A stretch of 64,000 nucleotides of DNA. Source: Alcaligenaceae bacterium SAGV5. Its GTDB lineage: Bacteria > Pseudomonadota > Gammaproteobacteria > Burkholderiales > Burkholderiaceae_B. The position numbers and the translations under genes were made by a program. The DNA is taken from positions 1,240,001-1,304,000 of the forward strand of contig SPDP01000001.1 in the NCBI GenBank assembly GCA_009360345.1. Reading direction: 5' to 3'. Each line of letters begins with the position of its first letter. Positions within the stretch are counted from its first letter, which is position 1. Below, piece by piece: positions 32,051-41,558 of the stretch. The notes beneath the pieces were generated by a model that saw only the letters and a list, made by a program, of their open reading frames with translations, was not told the origin of the DNA and did not search any database.

Positions 32051-33988
32051 ATGAAGCTCGTGCGATTCGACAGTGCGCAGGGTGCGCGCATCGGGGTGCT
32101 GGACGGCGACGGCGGCGTGGTGGACATCGCCGCGTCGTGCGAGGCCAGCGGCGGGTTGAGCGAGGCCGAACGGGCCGTGCTTGGCGACGTCAACGCATTC
32201 ATCGCCTCGGCGCAGGCGGGGCAGGCATTGGCACGGCGGGCGCTGGCGGCCGGTGGCTCGCGGGTGGTGGTGCCGTCGGCCAGGCTGTTGGCGCCGTTGG
32301 TGCCCGGCATCATTCTGGCGACAGGCGGCAACTACGCCGATCACCTGGACGAGATTGCCGATCTGGCCTTGTCGGGAAAGGATCCCGCCTTTTTCTTCAA
32401 GACCCCGCGGGCGGTGATCGGGCCGGATGCAGGCATCGAGCTGGATGCGAGGCTGACCCGCAAGCTGGATTATGAAATCGAGCTGGCTGTCGTGATCGGC
32501 AAACCGGGCCGATGGATACGCGAAGAGGACGCCGCCGCGCACATATACGGCTATACCATCCTGAACGACGTGACGCTGCGCGATCGTCAGATCACGTTCC
32601 AGAACGGGCTGGCGGCCATCGAGCTGGGGGGCAGCAAGAATTTCGCGACCTCGTGTCCCCTGGGGCCCGTCGTGGTCACGGCGGACGACATTGCCGATCC
32701 GCAGCGCCTGGCCCTGCGTACCACCGTCAATGGCGAGCTGAGGCAGAACAACAGCACCGCGCTGATGATCTCCAGCGTCTATCGATTGGTCAGCTTCTTC
32801 TCGCAGTTTCTGCCGCTGCAGCCGGGAGACGTGATCACCTGTCTCTTCTACAATACCGGCCATTCGGCCCGCCCCCCGCGGGCCCTGTATCCGGATCTGA
32901 CCGTCGTGTCCGCCTCCTCCACCGCCCTGACCCTGCTGCTTCCCGGCCTGCTGACCGATGCCGCCATCGCGCCCGAGCTGGCGCGCCAGCTCTCGGACCA
33001 GCCCGCCGTGCGCACGCTGGTTGCCTGGCTGGGCGCCGCGCGGCCGGTCCAGCAGGCTTTCGACCCCTTCGAGGCCGGCTGCACCGCGCGGGAATACTGG
33101 TGGCTGCACCAGGCTGGCTATCGGCCGCCGGACGGCAGATACGGCGCGGGGCTCGCCCCCTTGCTGGCGCACGACCCGGAAGCCGGCCGGCCCGTCTGGC
33201 TGGCGGACCTGGCCCATATCCAGGTCGGCCGCGACGGCCTGGTCCTGACCGACCCCGCCGGACTGGATACCACGCGGAACGAAAGCGAGGCCTTGCTGGC
33301 CGCGGCCCGGCCGGCGCTGGATGCGCACGGGGCGACGGCCAGCGCCGTCGGCACGCGCCGCTGGCGCCTGGACCTGCCCGAGGGCGCCGCCCAGCATACC
33401 GGCACGCCAGAGGCCGTGGCCGGCGCCGCGCTGGACGCCTGGTGGCCGCGCTCGCCCCAGGCCCGCCCCTGGCGCAAGCTGGTCAACGAAATCCAGATGC
33501 ACTGGCACGAGACGCCGGTCAATGCCGTCCGCGAAGCCCGGGGACTCGCCCCGGTCAACGCGTTGTGGCTGTACGGCGGCGCCGCGCCCTGGCTGCCCGA
33601 CTGGCCCGCCGGCCGGCCATCCCTGCTGGCCGGCGGCGCGCCCTGGCTGCGCACGCTGGCCGAACGCGACGGGCTGCCCTGGCAGCCCGCGGCCGGGACG
33701 GCCACGGCGATCCAAGCCGGCGCGCGGGTGGAACTGGACGACCTGGCCGTGCCCGAGCGCACCGACGACTGGCGCGGCTGGCTGGACGCCGCCGCACGGC
33801 TGGACCGCGACTGGTTCGCCCCGGCCGAGGCGGCGCTGCGCGCCGGCTCGCTGCGACAACTGACCCTGGTGCTGCCGGCCCGCGAACGGCTGGTCACCCT
33901 GACAATAGAACGGCGGCCCGCCCTGCTGCGCTGGCTGCCCTCCCCCCGACATGACTGGAAACGCTGGTGGCTGCCCCAAGAATCCTGA
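32051..33988 (+). CDS. In-frame fusion: FAH-family hydrolase and RpfE-like protein
   Basis: A 645-residue open frame made of two unrelated parts. Residues 1 to about 262 are a fumarylacetoacetate-hydrolase-family domain: GIILATGGNYADHLDEIADL, the acidic metal site YEIELAVVIGKPGRWIREED, and YTILNDVTLRDRQ. The last family strand and the GDV-TGTP end are missing after LQPGDVITC. From about residue 285 (STALTLLLPGLLTDAAIAPE) it is an RpfE-like protein with the signature NEIQMHWHETPVNAVREARG followed by LAPVNALWLYGGAAPW, which in related genomes sits directly before recJ. A GTG at 32906 could be a separate RpfE start. The reading frame is unbroken, so the fusion may be translated. The FAH half should be inactive or impaired without its C-terminus. 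It overlaps recJ by 22 bases. Confidence 0.7.
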   Translation: MKLVRFDSAQGARIGVLDGDGGVVDIAASCEASGGLSEAERAVLGDVNAFIASAQAGQALARRALAAGGSRVVVPSARLLAPLVPGIILATGGNYADHLDEIADLALSGKDPAFFFKTPRAVIGPDAGIELDARLTRKLDYEIELAVVIGKPGRWIREEDAAAHIYGYTILNDVTLRDRQITFQNGLAAIELGGSKNFATSCPLGPVVVTADDIADPQRLALRTTVNGELRQNNSTALMISSVYRLVSFFSQFLPLQPGDVITCLFYNTGHSARPPRALYPDLTVVSASSTALTLLLPGLLTDAAIAPELARQLSDQPAVRTLVAWLGAARPVQQAFDPFEAGCTAREYWWLHQAGYRPPDGRYGAGLAPLLAHDPEAGRPVWLADLAHIQVGRDGLVLTDPAGLDTTRNESEALLAAARPALDAHGATASAVGTRRWRLDLPEGAAQHTGTPEAVAGAALDAWWPRSPQARPWRKLVNEIQMHWHETPVNAVREARGLAPVNALWLYGGAAPWLPDWPAGRPSLLAGGAPWLRTLAERDGLPWQPAAGTATAIQAGARVELDDLAVPERTDDWRGWLDAAARLDRDWFAPAEAALRAGSLRQLTLVLPARERLVTLTIERRPALLRWLPSPRHDWKRWWLPQES

Positions 33989-35679
33989 CCCGTCAGCCTG
34001 ACCCGGCGGCCCTGCGCCGCCTGGAACTGGCCGGCATCCATCCCCTACTGGCCCGCCTGTGGGCGGCGCGCGGCGTGGCCGCGCCGCAGGAAACCGCGCC
34101 CGACTGGCAGGCCATGCTGGCCCCCTCTCTGCTGACCCACGCCGGCCGCGCCGCCGCCCTGCTGGCCGACGCCATCGCCACGCGCAAGCGGCTGCTGATC
34201 GTGGCCGACTACGACTGCGACGGCGCCACCGCCTGCGCCGTGGGCCTGCGCGGCCTGCGCGCCATGGGCGCCGTGGTCGATTTCCTCGTGCCCAACCGTT
34301 TCGAGACCGGCTACGGCCTGTCGCCGGCGGTGGTCGACCTGGCCTGCGCCCATCCGGCCGGCAAGCCCGACATCCTGATCACGGTCGACAACGGCATCGC
34401 CAGCCTGGATGGCGTGGCGGCGGCCCGCGACGCCGGCATGCAGGTAGTGATCACCGACCACCACCTGCCCGGCGACGTCCTGCCCGACGCCCTGGCCATC
34501 GTCAATCCCAACCAGCCCGGCTGCGGCTTCCCGTCCAAGCACCTGGCCGGGGTCGGCGTCATCTTCTACCTGCTGCTGGCGCTGCGCGCCGAGCTGCGCC
34601 AGCGCGGCGCCTTCGGCGGCGACGGCGGGCCCAGGCTCGATGCCCTGACCGATCTCGTCGCCCTGGGCACCGTGGCCGACGTGGTCCGCCTGGACGCCAA
34701 CAACCGCCTGCTGGTGGCGCAGGGCTTGAAGCGCATACGCGCCGGGCGCATGCAGCCCGGCCTGCGCGCGCTGTTCTCCGTAAGCGGCCGCCAGGCCCGC
34801 GAGGCCAGCACCTTCGACCTGGGCTTCGCCCTGGGCCCGCGCATCAACGCCGCCGGCCGTCTGGCCGACATGAGCCTGGGCATACGCTGCCTCGTCACCG
34901 ACGACGAGGACGAAGCCCTGACGCTGGCGCGCGAACTCGACACCATGAACCGCGAGCGCCGCGAGATCGAGGCGGGCATGCGCGACCAGGCCCTGGCCTC
35001 GCTGGATGCTCTGCCCGCGGCCTCGGCGGCCAGCCTGTGCGTGTTCGACGCCTCCTGGCACCAGGGCGTGGTCGGCCTGGTGGCCTCGCGCCTGAAGGAC
35101 CGTTTCTGGTGCCCGACCCTGGCCTTCGCGCCGGCCGGCGACGGCGAACTGCGCGGCTCGGGCCGCTCCGTGCCCGACGTACACCTGCGCGACGCGCTGG
35201 ACCTCGTCTCCAAGCGCTACCCCAGCCTGATCCGCAAGTTCGGCGGCCATGCCATGGCTGCCGGCCTGACCCTGCACGAGGCGGACTTCGCCGCCTTCGG
35301 GCCGGCCTTCGACGCCGCCGTGCGCGAACTGACGGGCCGCAGCCGCTTCGAACCGGCGCTGGAGACCGACGGTTCGCTGGAGACCGATTACGCCAACGCC
35401 GAGGTCGCCACCCTGCTGGACCAGCAGGTCTGGGGCGCGGGGTTCCCGGCCCCCGTGTTCGTCGATGCCTTCATCGTCCGCAACCAGCGCGTGGTGGGCG
35501 AAAAACACCTGAAGCTCGCCCTGGAGCGCGGCAGCCAGCGGTTCGACGCGATCTGGTTCGGCCACGCCGACGCCCTGCCGCCCGCCGTGGACCTGGCCTA
35601 CCGCCTGGCCCTGAACAACTGGAACGGGATGGTGTCGGTGCAACTGGTGATCGAGCACGGCCAGGACGCCGCGCGCTGA
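33967..35679 (+). CDS. recJ: Single-strand-specific exonuclease RecJ
   Basis: A 570-residue RecJ, a 5'-3' exonuclease of recombination and mismatch repair. The DHH-family motifs are present: LLIVADYDCDGATACAVGLR, ITVDNGIASLDGV, VITDHHLPGD and LVALGTVADVVRLD; the DHHA1 part has GRSVPDVHLRDALDLVSKRY and KFGGHAMAAGLTL. The GTG start at 33967 lies within the end of the upstream gene (22-base overlap), implying coupling. This recJ-prfB-lysS order is conserved in many betaproteobacteria and xanthomonads. Confidence 0.95.
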   Translation: MAAPRILTRQPDPAALRRLELAGIHPLLARLWAARGVAAPQETAPDWQAMLAPSLLTHAGRAAALLADAIATRKRLLIVADYDCDGATACAVGLRGLRAMGAVVDFLVPNRFETGYGLSPAVVDLACAHPAGKPDILITVDNGIASLDGVAAARDAGMQVVITDHHLPGDVLPDALAIVNPNQPGCGFPSKHLAGVGVIFYLLLALRAELRQRGAFGGDGGPRLDALTDLVALGTVADVVRLDANNRLLVAQGLKRIRAGRMQPGLRALFSVSGRQAREASTFDLGFALGPRINAAGRLADMSLGIRCLVTDDEDEALTLARELDTMNRERREIEAGMRDQALASLDALPAASAASLCVFDASWHQGVVGLVASRLKDRFWCPTLAFAPAGDGELRGSGRSVPDVHLRDALDLVSKRYPSLIRKFGGHAMAAGLTLHEADFAAFGPAFDAAVRELTGRSRFEPALETDGSLETDYANAEVATLLDQQVWGAGFPAPVFVDAFIVRNQRVVGEKHLKLALERGSQRFDAIWFGHADALPPAVDLAYRLALNNWNGMVSVQLVIEHGQDAAR

Positions 35680-35758
35680 ATACCCCGCGCGGCCCGGCGG
35701 TGGGCGCCCAGCCTACGTTAAAATAATGGGTTACGCGAAAAATCACCTGGAATTCAGC

Positions 35759-36863
35759 ATGGAAGCAGAACGCCTCAACCAACTCGAAGCCCAACTGCAG
35801 GACCTGGCTGCTCGCACCCAGGATCTACGGAGGTATCTTTGACTACGATGTCAAAGATGAACGCCTGCAGGTCGTGAACGCGGAGCTGGAAAGCGCCGAC
35901 GTCTGGAACGACCCCAAGCACGCCCAGGACCTGGGCCGCGAAAAGAAGGCCCTGGAAACGATCGTCCAGACCATCAATGAGATCGACTCGGGCCTGCGCG
36001 ACGCCACCGAGCTGTTCGAGATGGCCGCCGCCGACAGCGACGACGCCACGCTGGAATCCATCGTCGGCGATGCCGCGGGCATCGAGGAAAAAGTGGACGG
36101 ACTGGAATTCCGCCGCATGTTCGCCAATCCGGCCGACCCGCTCAACTGCTTCCTGGACATCCAGGCCGGCGCCGGCGGCACCGAGGCGCAGGACTGGGCC
36201 TCCATGCTGCTCCGGCAGTATCTGAAGTACGCCGAGCGCAAAGGCTTCAAGGCCGAACTCATGGAAGAGTCCGAGGGCGAAGTGGCCGGCATCAAGTCCG
36301 CCACCATCAAGATCGAGGGCGAGTACGCCTTCGGCTACCTGCGCACCGAGACCGGCGTGCACCGCCTGGTGCGCAAGAGCCCCTTCGACTCGTCCGGCGG
36401 CCGCCACACCTCGTTCGCCAGTGTGTTCGTCTACCCGGAAGTCGATGATTCCTTCGAGATCGAGGTCAACCCCGCCGACATCCGCGTGGACACCTTCCGC
36501 GCGTCGGGCGCGGGCGGCCAGCACATCAACAAGACCGACTCCGCGGTGCGGATGACCCACGTCCCCACGGGCATCGTCGTGCAGTGCCAGAACGATCGTT
36601 CGCAGCACCGCAACCGCGCCGAGGCGATGCAGATGCTGAAATCCAAGCTGTTCGAGCTGGAAATGCGCAAACGCATGGCCGAGCAGCAGAAGCTCGAGGA
36701 CTCCAAGACCGACGTGGGCTGGGGCCATCAGATCCGTTCATACGTGCTGGACCAGAGCCGCATCAAGGATTTGCGCACCAACCTCGAAATCTCCAACACC
36801 CAGAAGGTGCTCGATGGCGACCTCGATCCCTTCATCGAAGCCAGCCTGAAACAAGGCGTCTGA
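35759..36863 (+). CDS. prfB: Peptide chain release factor 2 (programmed +1 frameshift)
   Basis: RF2 is encoded as two segments: codons 1-27 in one frame ([20 protein letters not shown]), an in-frame TGA at 35840-35842, and continuation in the +1 frame from 35841 (GAC). The joined product is 367 residues, normal for RF2. The tripeptide anticodon SPF is in [13 protein letters not shown] and the peptidyl-tRNA hydrolysis motif in [20 protein letters not shown]2 releases at UGA and UAA; its own UGA provides autoregulation. It lies between recJ and lysS on the same strand. The weak AT-rich TTAAAATAAT about 40 bases upstream may be part of its promoter. Confidence 0.96.
35829..35843 (+). promoter_or_regulatory. 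RF2 autoregulatory frameshift site
   Basis: GGAGG (35829-35833) acts as an internal Shine-Dalgarno three bases before CTT-TGA-C, the slippery codon plus UGA stop. This is the classic prfB +1 recoding signal. Confidence 0.95.
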
Positions 36864-36937
36864 CCGGCCCCGGGGAGCGCGGCGACGTCGGCCCCCCGAC
36901 CTCGCCGACATCCGACATTACTGACACGATAGCCATC

Positions 36938-38467
36938 ATGACCGACAACCGGCCCACCGCCAACGAACCCGCGCAAGACGAAAACCAGATCATCGCCGAA
37001 CGGCGCGCCAAGCTCGCCCGCCTGCGCGAAGCCGGGCCGGCCTTCCCCAACGACTTCGTGCCCGCCGACCGTGCGGCCGCGTTGCACGCGGCGCATGACG
37101 GCACCGAAAAAGAAGCGCTGGACGCCACCGACATCTCCGCCAGCGTCGGCGGCCGCATGATGCTCAAGCGCGTCATGGGCAAGGCCAGCTTCGCCACCCT
37201 GCAGGACGCCACCGGCCGCATCCAGATCTACCTGAGCAAGGAGCTCGTCGGCGAGGAGGTCTACAACGCCTTCAAGCACTGGGACATCGGCGACATCCTG
37301 GGCGTGCGCGGCAAGGTCTTCAAGACCAACAAGGGCGAGCTGTCGATCCAGGCCACCGAAGTGCGGCTCCTGACCAAGTCGCTGCGCCCCCTGCCCGACA
37401 AGTTCCACGGCATCTCCGACCAGGAAATGCGCTACCGCCAGCGCTACGTCGACCTCGTCATGACCGAGTCGACGCGCAACACTTTCGTGGCGCGCAGCCG
37501 CGCCATCGCCTCCATCCGCCGCCTGATGACCGAGGCCGGCTTCCTGGAGGTGGAAACGCCCATGCTGCACGCCATCCCCGGCGGCGCCGCGGCCAAGCCC
37601 TTCACGACCCACCACAACGCGCTGGACATGCCCATGTACCTGCGCATCGCGCCCGAGCTCTATCTCAAGCGCCTGATCGTGGGCGGCTTCGAGCGCGTGT
37701 TCGAGCTGAACCGCAACTTCCGCAACGAAGGCGTCAGCCCCCGGCACAACCCGGAATTCACCATGATGGAGTTCTACGCGGCCTACGGCGACTACCGCTG
37801 GCTGATGGACTTCACCGAGCAGATCATCCGCCAGGCCGCCATCGACGCCACCGGCAACGCCAAGGTGACCTACCAGGGCCGCGAAGTGGACCTGTCGCAG
37901 CCCTTCGACCGGCTGACCATCAGCGAGGCCATCCACAAGTATGCCGAGCCCGGCTACACCGACGAGCAGTTGAACGACGAAGCCTTCGTCCGCGCGGAAC
38001 TCAAGCGGCTGGGCGCCCACGTGGAAGGCCCGCAACTGGCTCGTGCCGGCCTGGGCGCGCTGCAACTGGCCCTGTTCGAGGAGACGGCGGAAGCCAAGCT
38101 GTGGCAGCCGACCTACATCATCGACTATCCGGTGGAAGTGTCGCCGCTGGCGCGCGGCTCGGACACCCGCCCGGGCATCACCGAGCGCTTCGAGTTGTTC
38201 ATGGTCGGGCGCGAGATCGCCAACGGGTTCTCGGAGCTGAACGATGCCGAAGACCAGGCGGAGCGATTCCGCAAGCAGGTCGAGGCCAAGGACGCCGGCG
38301 ATGAAGAAGCCATGTACTACGACGCCGACTACATCCGGGCGCTGGAATACGGCATGCCTCCGACGGCCGGCTGCGGCATCGGGATCGACCGGCTGGTGAT
38401 GCTGCTGACCGACAGCCCGAGCATCCGGGACGTGATCCTGTTCCCGCACTTGCGGCCGGAGGATTGA
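36938..38467 (+). CDS. lysS: Lysyl-tRNA synthetase (class II)
   Basis: A 509-residue class II LysRS. The N-terminal OB-fold anticodon domain includes [20 protein letters not shown]. Class II motif 1 is [20 protein letters not shown], motif 2 is [20 protein letters not shown] and motif 3 is [20 protein letters not shown]. The ATG at 36938 is chosen because the family similarity begins shortly afterwards and the frame upstream overlaps prfB out of phase. It follows prfB by 74 bases, as in many proteobacteria. Confidence 0.96.
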   Translation: MTDNRPTANEPAQDENQIIAERRAKLARLREAGPAFPNDFVPADRAAALHAAHDGTEKEALDATDISASVGGRMMLKRVMGKASFATLQDATGRIQIYLSKELVGEEVYNAFKHWDIGDILGVRGKVFKTNKGELSIQATEVRLLTKSLRPLPDKFHGISDQEMRYRQRYVDLVMTESTRNTFVARSRAIASIRRLMTEAGFLEVETPMLHAIPGGAAAKPFTTHHNALDMPMYLRIAPELYLKRLIVGGFERVFELNRNFRNEGVSPRHNPEFTMMEFYAAYGDYRWLMDFTEQIIRQAAIDATGNAKVTYQGREVDLSQPFDRLTISEAIHKYAEPGYTDEQLNDEAFVRAELKRLGAHVEGPQLARAGLGALQLALFEETAEAKLWQPTYIIDYPVEVSPLARGSDTRPGITERFELFMVGREIANGFSELNDAEDQAERFRKQVEAKDAGDEEAMYYDADYIRALEYGMPPTAGCGIGIDRLVMLLTDSPSIRDVILFPHLRPED

Positions 38468-38501
38468 GGAACGGCGTCCTTGAATGCACCGGCCAGGCCG
38501 T

Positions 38502-39473
38502 TCATGCGTTTCGCATGAGCGCGCCGAACCGATCGATGTCCACGTTGCCTCCGCTGACCAGCACGCCTATGCGCTTGCCCCGCAGTTGCTGCTTCATGGA
38601 CCGCGCGGCGGCGAAACCCAGGCAGCCGGTAGGTTCGACGACAAGCTTCATCCGTTCCGCCAGGAACCGCATGCATGCGGTCAGTTCTTCGTCGCGGGCC
38701 GTCAGGATGTCATCCACGTCGCGCCGGATGATGGCGAAGGTCAGCAAGCCCAGGTGCTGGGTCTGGGCGCCGTCGGCGATCGTCTGCGGCGTATCGATGT
38801 GGACGATCTCGCCCGACCGGAACGAACGCTGGCCATCATTGCCCGCCTCCGGCTCCACCCCGTAGAGCTTGCAGCCGGGCGCCAACGCACGGGTCGACAG
38901 CGCCGAGCCCGACAGCAGCCCTCCGCCGCCCAGCGGTACGAACAAGGCGTCGAGTTCGCCGGCCTCCTCGAACAACTCCTTGACGGCCGTCCCCTGCCCG
39001 GCGATCACGTCTTCGTGGTCGTAGGGGGGGATCAGCGTGAGCCCGTGCTCGCGGGCAAGATCCTGGCCGATCTGTTCGCGGTCCTCGGTGTAGCGGTCGT
39101 AGGTCACGACGCGGCCGCCGTAGCCCCGCGTCGCATCCATCTTCGCCGCGGGCGCGTCCAGCGGCATCAGGATCGTGGCGGGAATGCCCAGCAGCCTGGC
39201 CGACAACGCAACCGCCTGCGCATGGTTGCCCGACGAAAACGCCACCACCCCCGCCTTGCGCTGCGCCTCGCTGAACTTCGATAGGGCGTTGAACGCCCCG
39301 CGGAACTTGAACGCGCCCATGCGCTGCAGGTTCTCGCACTTGAAAAACACGTCCGCCTCGAATGCCTCGTTGACCGTTCGGGAGGTCATGACCGGCGTCC
39401 TGTGCGCGTGGCCCTCGATACGCCGGGCCGCGGCTTGGACGTCTTCATAGGTGGGAAGGGCAATGGTGCTCAT
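38502..39473 (-). CDS. PLP-dependent serine/threonine dehydratase family enzyme
   Basis: A 323-residue fold-type II PLP enzyme. The Schiff-base lysine is in MGAFKFRGAFNAL, the substrate loop in VAFSSGNHAQAVAL, the phosphate-binding glycine loop in PLGGGGLLSGSAL, and the C-terminal SGGNVDID is typical. The length without a regulatory domain matches threo-3-hydroxyaspartate ammonia-lyase and serine racemase/dehydratase rather than biosynthetic IlvA. These deaminate hydroxy-amino acids to keto acids. The ATG at 39473 is preferred over a TTG four codons upstream. The gene is convergent with lysS. Confidence 0.88.
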   Translation of the reverse strand: MSTIALPTYEDVQAAARRIEGHAHRTPVMTSRTVNEAFEADVFFKCENLQRMGAFKFRGAFNALSKFSEAQRKAGVVAFSSGNHAQAVALSARLLGIPATILMPLDAPAAKMDATRGYGGRVVTYDRYTEDREQIGQDLAREHGLTLIPPYDHEDVIAGQGTAVKELFEEAGELDALFVPLGGGGLLSGSALSTRALAPGCKLYGVEPEAGNDGQRSFRSGEIVHIDTPQTIADGAQTQHLGLLTFAIIRRDVDDILTARDEELTACMRFLAERMKLVVEPTGCLGFAAARSMKQQLRGKRIGVLVSGGNVDIDRFGALMRNA

Positions 39474-39485
39474 GGTTCCATCCAA

Positions 39486-39632
39486 TCACGTTGCATTCAG
39501 AGGCGTTGCCAATCCAGCCGTCGCTCCGCCCCACGTCGCCTTGGCGCGCCATGCCGCACCGCGCGGTTTCTCGAACACAGCCGCATGCTCCTGGTACAGT
39601 GCGATGACGTTCCCGGCCAGTGAGGCGGACAT
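39486..39632 (-). pseudogene. Short open frame, possible methyltransferase N-terminal remnant
   Basis: A 48-codon frame with AAGG upstream of its ATG. NVIALYQEHAAVFEKPRG resembles the first helix of class I SAM-dependent methyltransferases (ALYxRHAxxWDxxRG), but nothing of the SAM site follows. It lies in the degenerate patch between the dehydratase and tRNA-Asn. It could equally be chance. Confidence 0.25.
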
Positions 39633-39701
39633 TCCGGGCCTTGTCAGTGGCAGCCGGAACAATCTTAGCCAATGACGGGAACGGAACCAAATGGAGGTCC
39701 C

Positions 39702-39794
39702 ATGGATACGCCACGCCGACCGCGCCTTCTCCCCCTGGCCGCCCTCCTGCTGTCCTGCCTGGCAACCTGCGCCGCCCTGGCGGCCTCCCCTGCC
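39702..39794 (+). pseudogene. Remnant: signal peptide of a secreted protein
   Basis: From the ATG at 39702, with GGAGG eight bases upstream, the frame encodes a perfect Sec signal peptide (RPRLLPLAALLLSCLATCAA, then LAASPAG). After about 31 codons it runs into the antisense strand of the Bug-receptor remnant, and the rest has no protein character. This is the surviving 5' end of a gene whose body was deleted. Confidence 0.55.
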
Positions 39795-39905
39795 GGGGAC
39801 GACGAAGCGGATGGGGCGGGACGGGAACGTGTCGGCCCGGGCGGGCGCCGCGGCCGCGCAGGCCAGGCCGGCCAGCGCGGCCGACAGCAAGGCGCGTCTC
39901 TGCAT
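39795..39905 (-). pseudogene. Remnant: N-terminus of a Bug (TctC) periplasmic receptor
   Basis: From the ATG at 39905, with GGAGAAG upstream, the frame encodes MQRRALLSAALAGLACAAAA, a signal peptide ending PARA, then DTFPSRPIRFVVP. This is the standard start of Bug/TctC substrate-binding proteins (YPSRPIRLVVPFPPGG). The similarity ends after 37 codons exactly where the opposite-strand remnant ends. A body of about 280 residues is missing. Confidence 0.75.
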
Positions 39906-40116
39906 GGTGTCTTCTCCGGTGGTGCGGGCGCGATGCGTGCTCGCCGCCTCGTCGTGGGAATGACCGCGGTCCCGGCATGCCGCGAAAACGGACGCCGGAT
40001 CGGCCGTGCTGCGGCAAATTACCGGACGGCCTGGCGTTGATCAAGATTGAATGTTGAATGAAGTTTCGGGCGCAGATCGCGGCGGCCGAGGCAATGGCGA
40101 AGGCGGGCCCGAAATG

Positions 40117-40145
40117 AAAAACGGACGCCAGAGGCGTCCGTTTTT
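40117..40145. terminator. Bidirectional factor-independent terminator after tRNA-Asn
   Basis: AAAAACGGACGCC-AGA-GGCGTCCGTTTTT is a perfect 13-base stem with a 3-base loop and T-runs in both directions. It lies 12 bases downstream of the tRNA on the minus strand. Confidence 0.93.
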
Positions 40146-40157
40146 CATTTTCAATCT

Positions 40158-40233
40158 TGGCTCCCCGAACTGGGTTCGAACCAGTGACCTGCGGATTAAC
40201 AGTCCGTCGCTCTACCGACTGAGCTATCGGGGA
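40158..40233 (-). tRNA. tRNA-Asn (anticodon GTT)
   Basis: On the minus strand a 76-base cloverleaf starts TCCCCGATAGCTCAGTCGGT and ends with the encoded CCA. The acceptor arms TCCCCGA/TCGGGGA pair perfectly, the anticodon loop is CTGTTAA with GTT, and the T-arm contains GGTTCGAACCC. A strong terminator follows directly. The neighbourhood on its 3' side contains gene remnants, consistent with tRNA-associated rearrangement, but no integrase is present. Confidence 0.98.
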
Positions 40234-40283
40234 ATCGAGCCCATGACTATAGCACGCCCAAACGCTAGAGCGCAACCAGGACA

Positions 40284-40345
40284 CAGCGGATCCGGCTCCG
40301 CCGGTGCCGCCCCCTGGGGGGCGCCCGAAGCGCGTAGGGGGCTAC
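40284..40345 (-). repeat. Dispersed GC-rich palindromic repeat, copy 2
   Basis: Second copy: CGGATCCGGCTCCGCCGG, then CCGCCCCCTGGGGGGCGC and GCGCGTAGGGGGC. It lies ten bases beyond the stop of tyrB, in the same orientation relative to the gene end as the copies after folD and prmB. It is shorter than the other two, lacking one internal segment. Confidence 0.8.
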
Positions 40346-40355
40346 TTCTAGGGCG

Positions 40356-41558
40356 CTATTTCAGCACAGCGGCGATGCCGTCGGCCACGGCATCGATGTT
40401 GCGGCTGTTGAGCGCGGCCACGCAGATGCGGCCGGTCGAGACGGCATAGATGCCGTGCTCTTCGCGCAGGCGGTCCACCTGGGCCGCGGTCAGGCCCGAG
40501 TACGAGAACATGCCGCGCTGCTGCATCACGAAGCCGAAGTCGCGGGCCACGCCGCGCTCCTTCAGCTTGGCCACCAGGGCGGTGCGCATGGCGCGGATGC
40601 GTTCGCGCATTTCGCCCAGCTCGGTTTCCCACTCGGCGCGCAGCTCGGGCGAGGTCAGCACCTGGGCGACCACCGTGCCGCCGTGGGTGGGCGGGTTGGA
40701 GTAGTTGGTGCGGATCACGCGCTTGAGCTGGCTCAGCACGCGGCCGCTTTCGTCCTTGTCGGCGGCGACCAGGGACAGGGCGCCCACGCGTTCGCCGTAA
40801 AGCGAGAAGGACTTGGAGAAAGACGAACTGATCAGGAAGGTCAGGCCGGCGTCGGCGAACTGGCGCACGGCCGTGGCGTCGGCGTCGATGCCGTCGCCGA
40901 AACCCTGGTAGGCGATGTCCAGGAAGGGGATGAGCTGGCGCGCCTTGACCACCTCGACCACCTTGGTCCACTGGTCGGCGGTCAGGTCCACGCCGGTGGG
41001 GTTGTGGCAGCAGGCATGCAGCACGACCACGGTGCCGGCGGGATAGTTTTCCAGCGCCGCGATCATGCCGGCGAAGTTCACCCCTTGCGTGGCCGCATCG
41101 TAATAGGGGTAGTTGACGACTTCGAAGCCGGCGTATTCGAACAGCGCACGGTGGTTTTCCCAGCTCGGGTCGCTGATGGCGACCTTGGCCTGGGGAACCA
41201 GCCGTTTCAGGAAGTCGGCGCCAATCTTGAGCGCGCCCGTGCCGCCCAGGCTCTGGGCCGTCAGGACGCGGCCCGCGGCGATCAGCGGCGAACCGGCGCC
41301 CAGCAGCAGTTCCTGCACCGCGCGGTTATAGCCCGGCAGCCCTTCGATGGGCAGGTAGCCGCGCGCGGCGGCGGCGTCGATACGTGCCTGCTCGGCCTTG
41401 CGGACCGCTTTCAGGAGAGGGATCCGGCCTTCGTCGTTGTAGTACACGCCCACGCCGAGATTGACCTTGTTGCTGCGGGTATCGGCGTTGAATTGTTCGG
41501 TAAGGCCCAGAATAGGGTCGCGAGGGGCCAGTTCTACGGCGGCGAAGAGCGAAGTCAT
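40356..41558 (-). CDS. tyrB: Aromatic amino acid aminotransferase
   Basis: A 400-residue fold-type I aminotransferase of the AspC/TyrB group. It transfers the amino group from tyrosine, phenylalanine or aspartate to 2-oxoglutarate with PLP. The N-terminus (MTSLFAAVELAPRDPILGLT) is typical, VVVLHACCHNPTGVDLT contains the conserved PLP-contact Asn, and the Schiff-base lysine is in SSSFSKSFSLYGERVG. RTNYSNPPTHGG is the substrate-specificity loop of the tyrosine/aspartate group. It is divergent from uvrB. Whether aspartate or aromatic substrates dominate cannot be told from sequence alone. Confidence 0.92.
   Translation of the reverse strand: MTSLFAAVELAPRDPILGLTEQFNADTRSNKVNLGVGVYYNDEGRIPLLKAVRKAEQARIDAAAARGYLPIEGLPGYNRAVQELLLGAGSPLIAAGRVLTAQSLGGTGALKIGADFLKRLVPQAKVAISDPSWENHRALFEYAGFEVVNYPYYDAATQGVNFAGMIAALENYPAGTVVVLHACCHNPTGVDLTADQWTKVVEVVKARQLIPFLDIAYQGFGDGIDADATAVRQFADAGLTFLISSSFSKSFSLYGERVGALSLVAADKDESGRVLSQLKRVIRTNYSNPPTHGGTVVAQVLTSPELRAEWETELGEMRERIRAMRTALVAKLKERGVARDFGFVMQQRGMFSYSGLTAAQVDRLREEHGIYAVSTGRICVAALNSRNIDAVADGIAAVLK

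Noticed and set aside
35759-36863. prfB as a pseudogene because of an in-frame TGA at codon 28.
   Set aside because: The stop is embedded in the classic GGAGG-n3-CTTTGAC recoding signal and the +1 frame continues directly with RF2, so this is programmed frameshifting.
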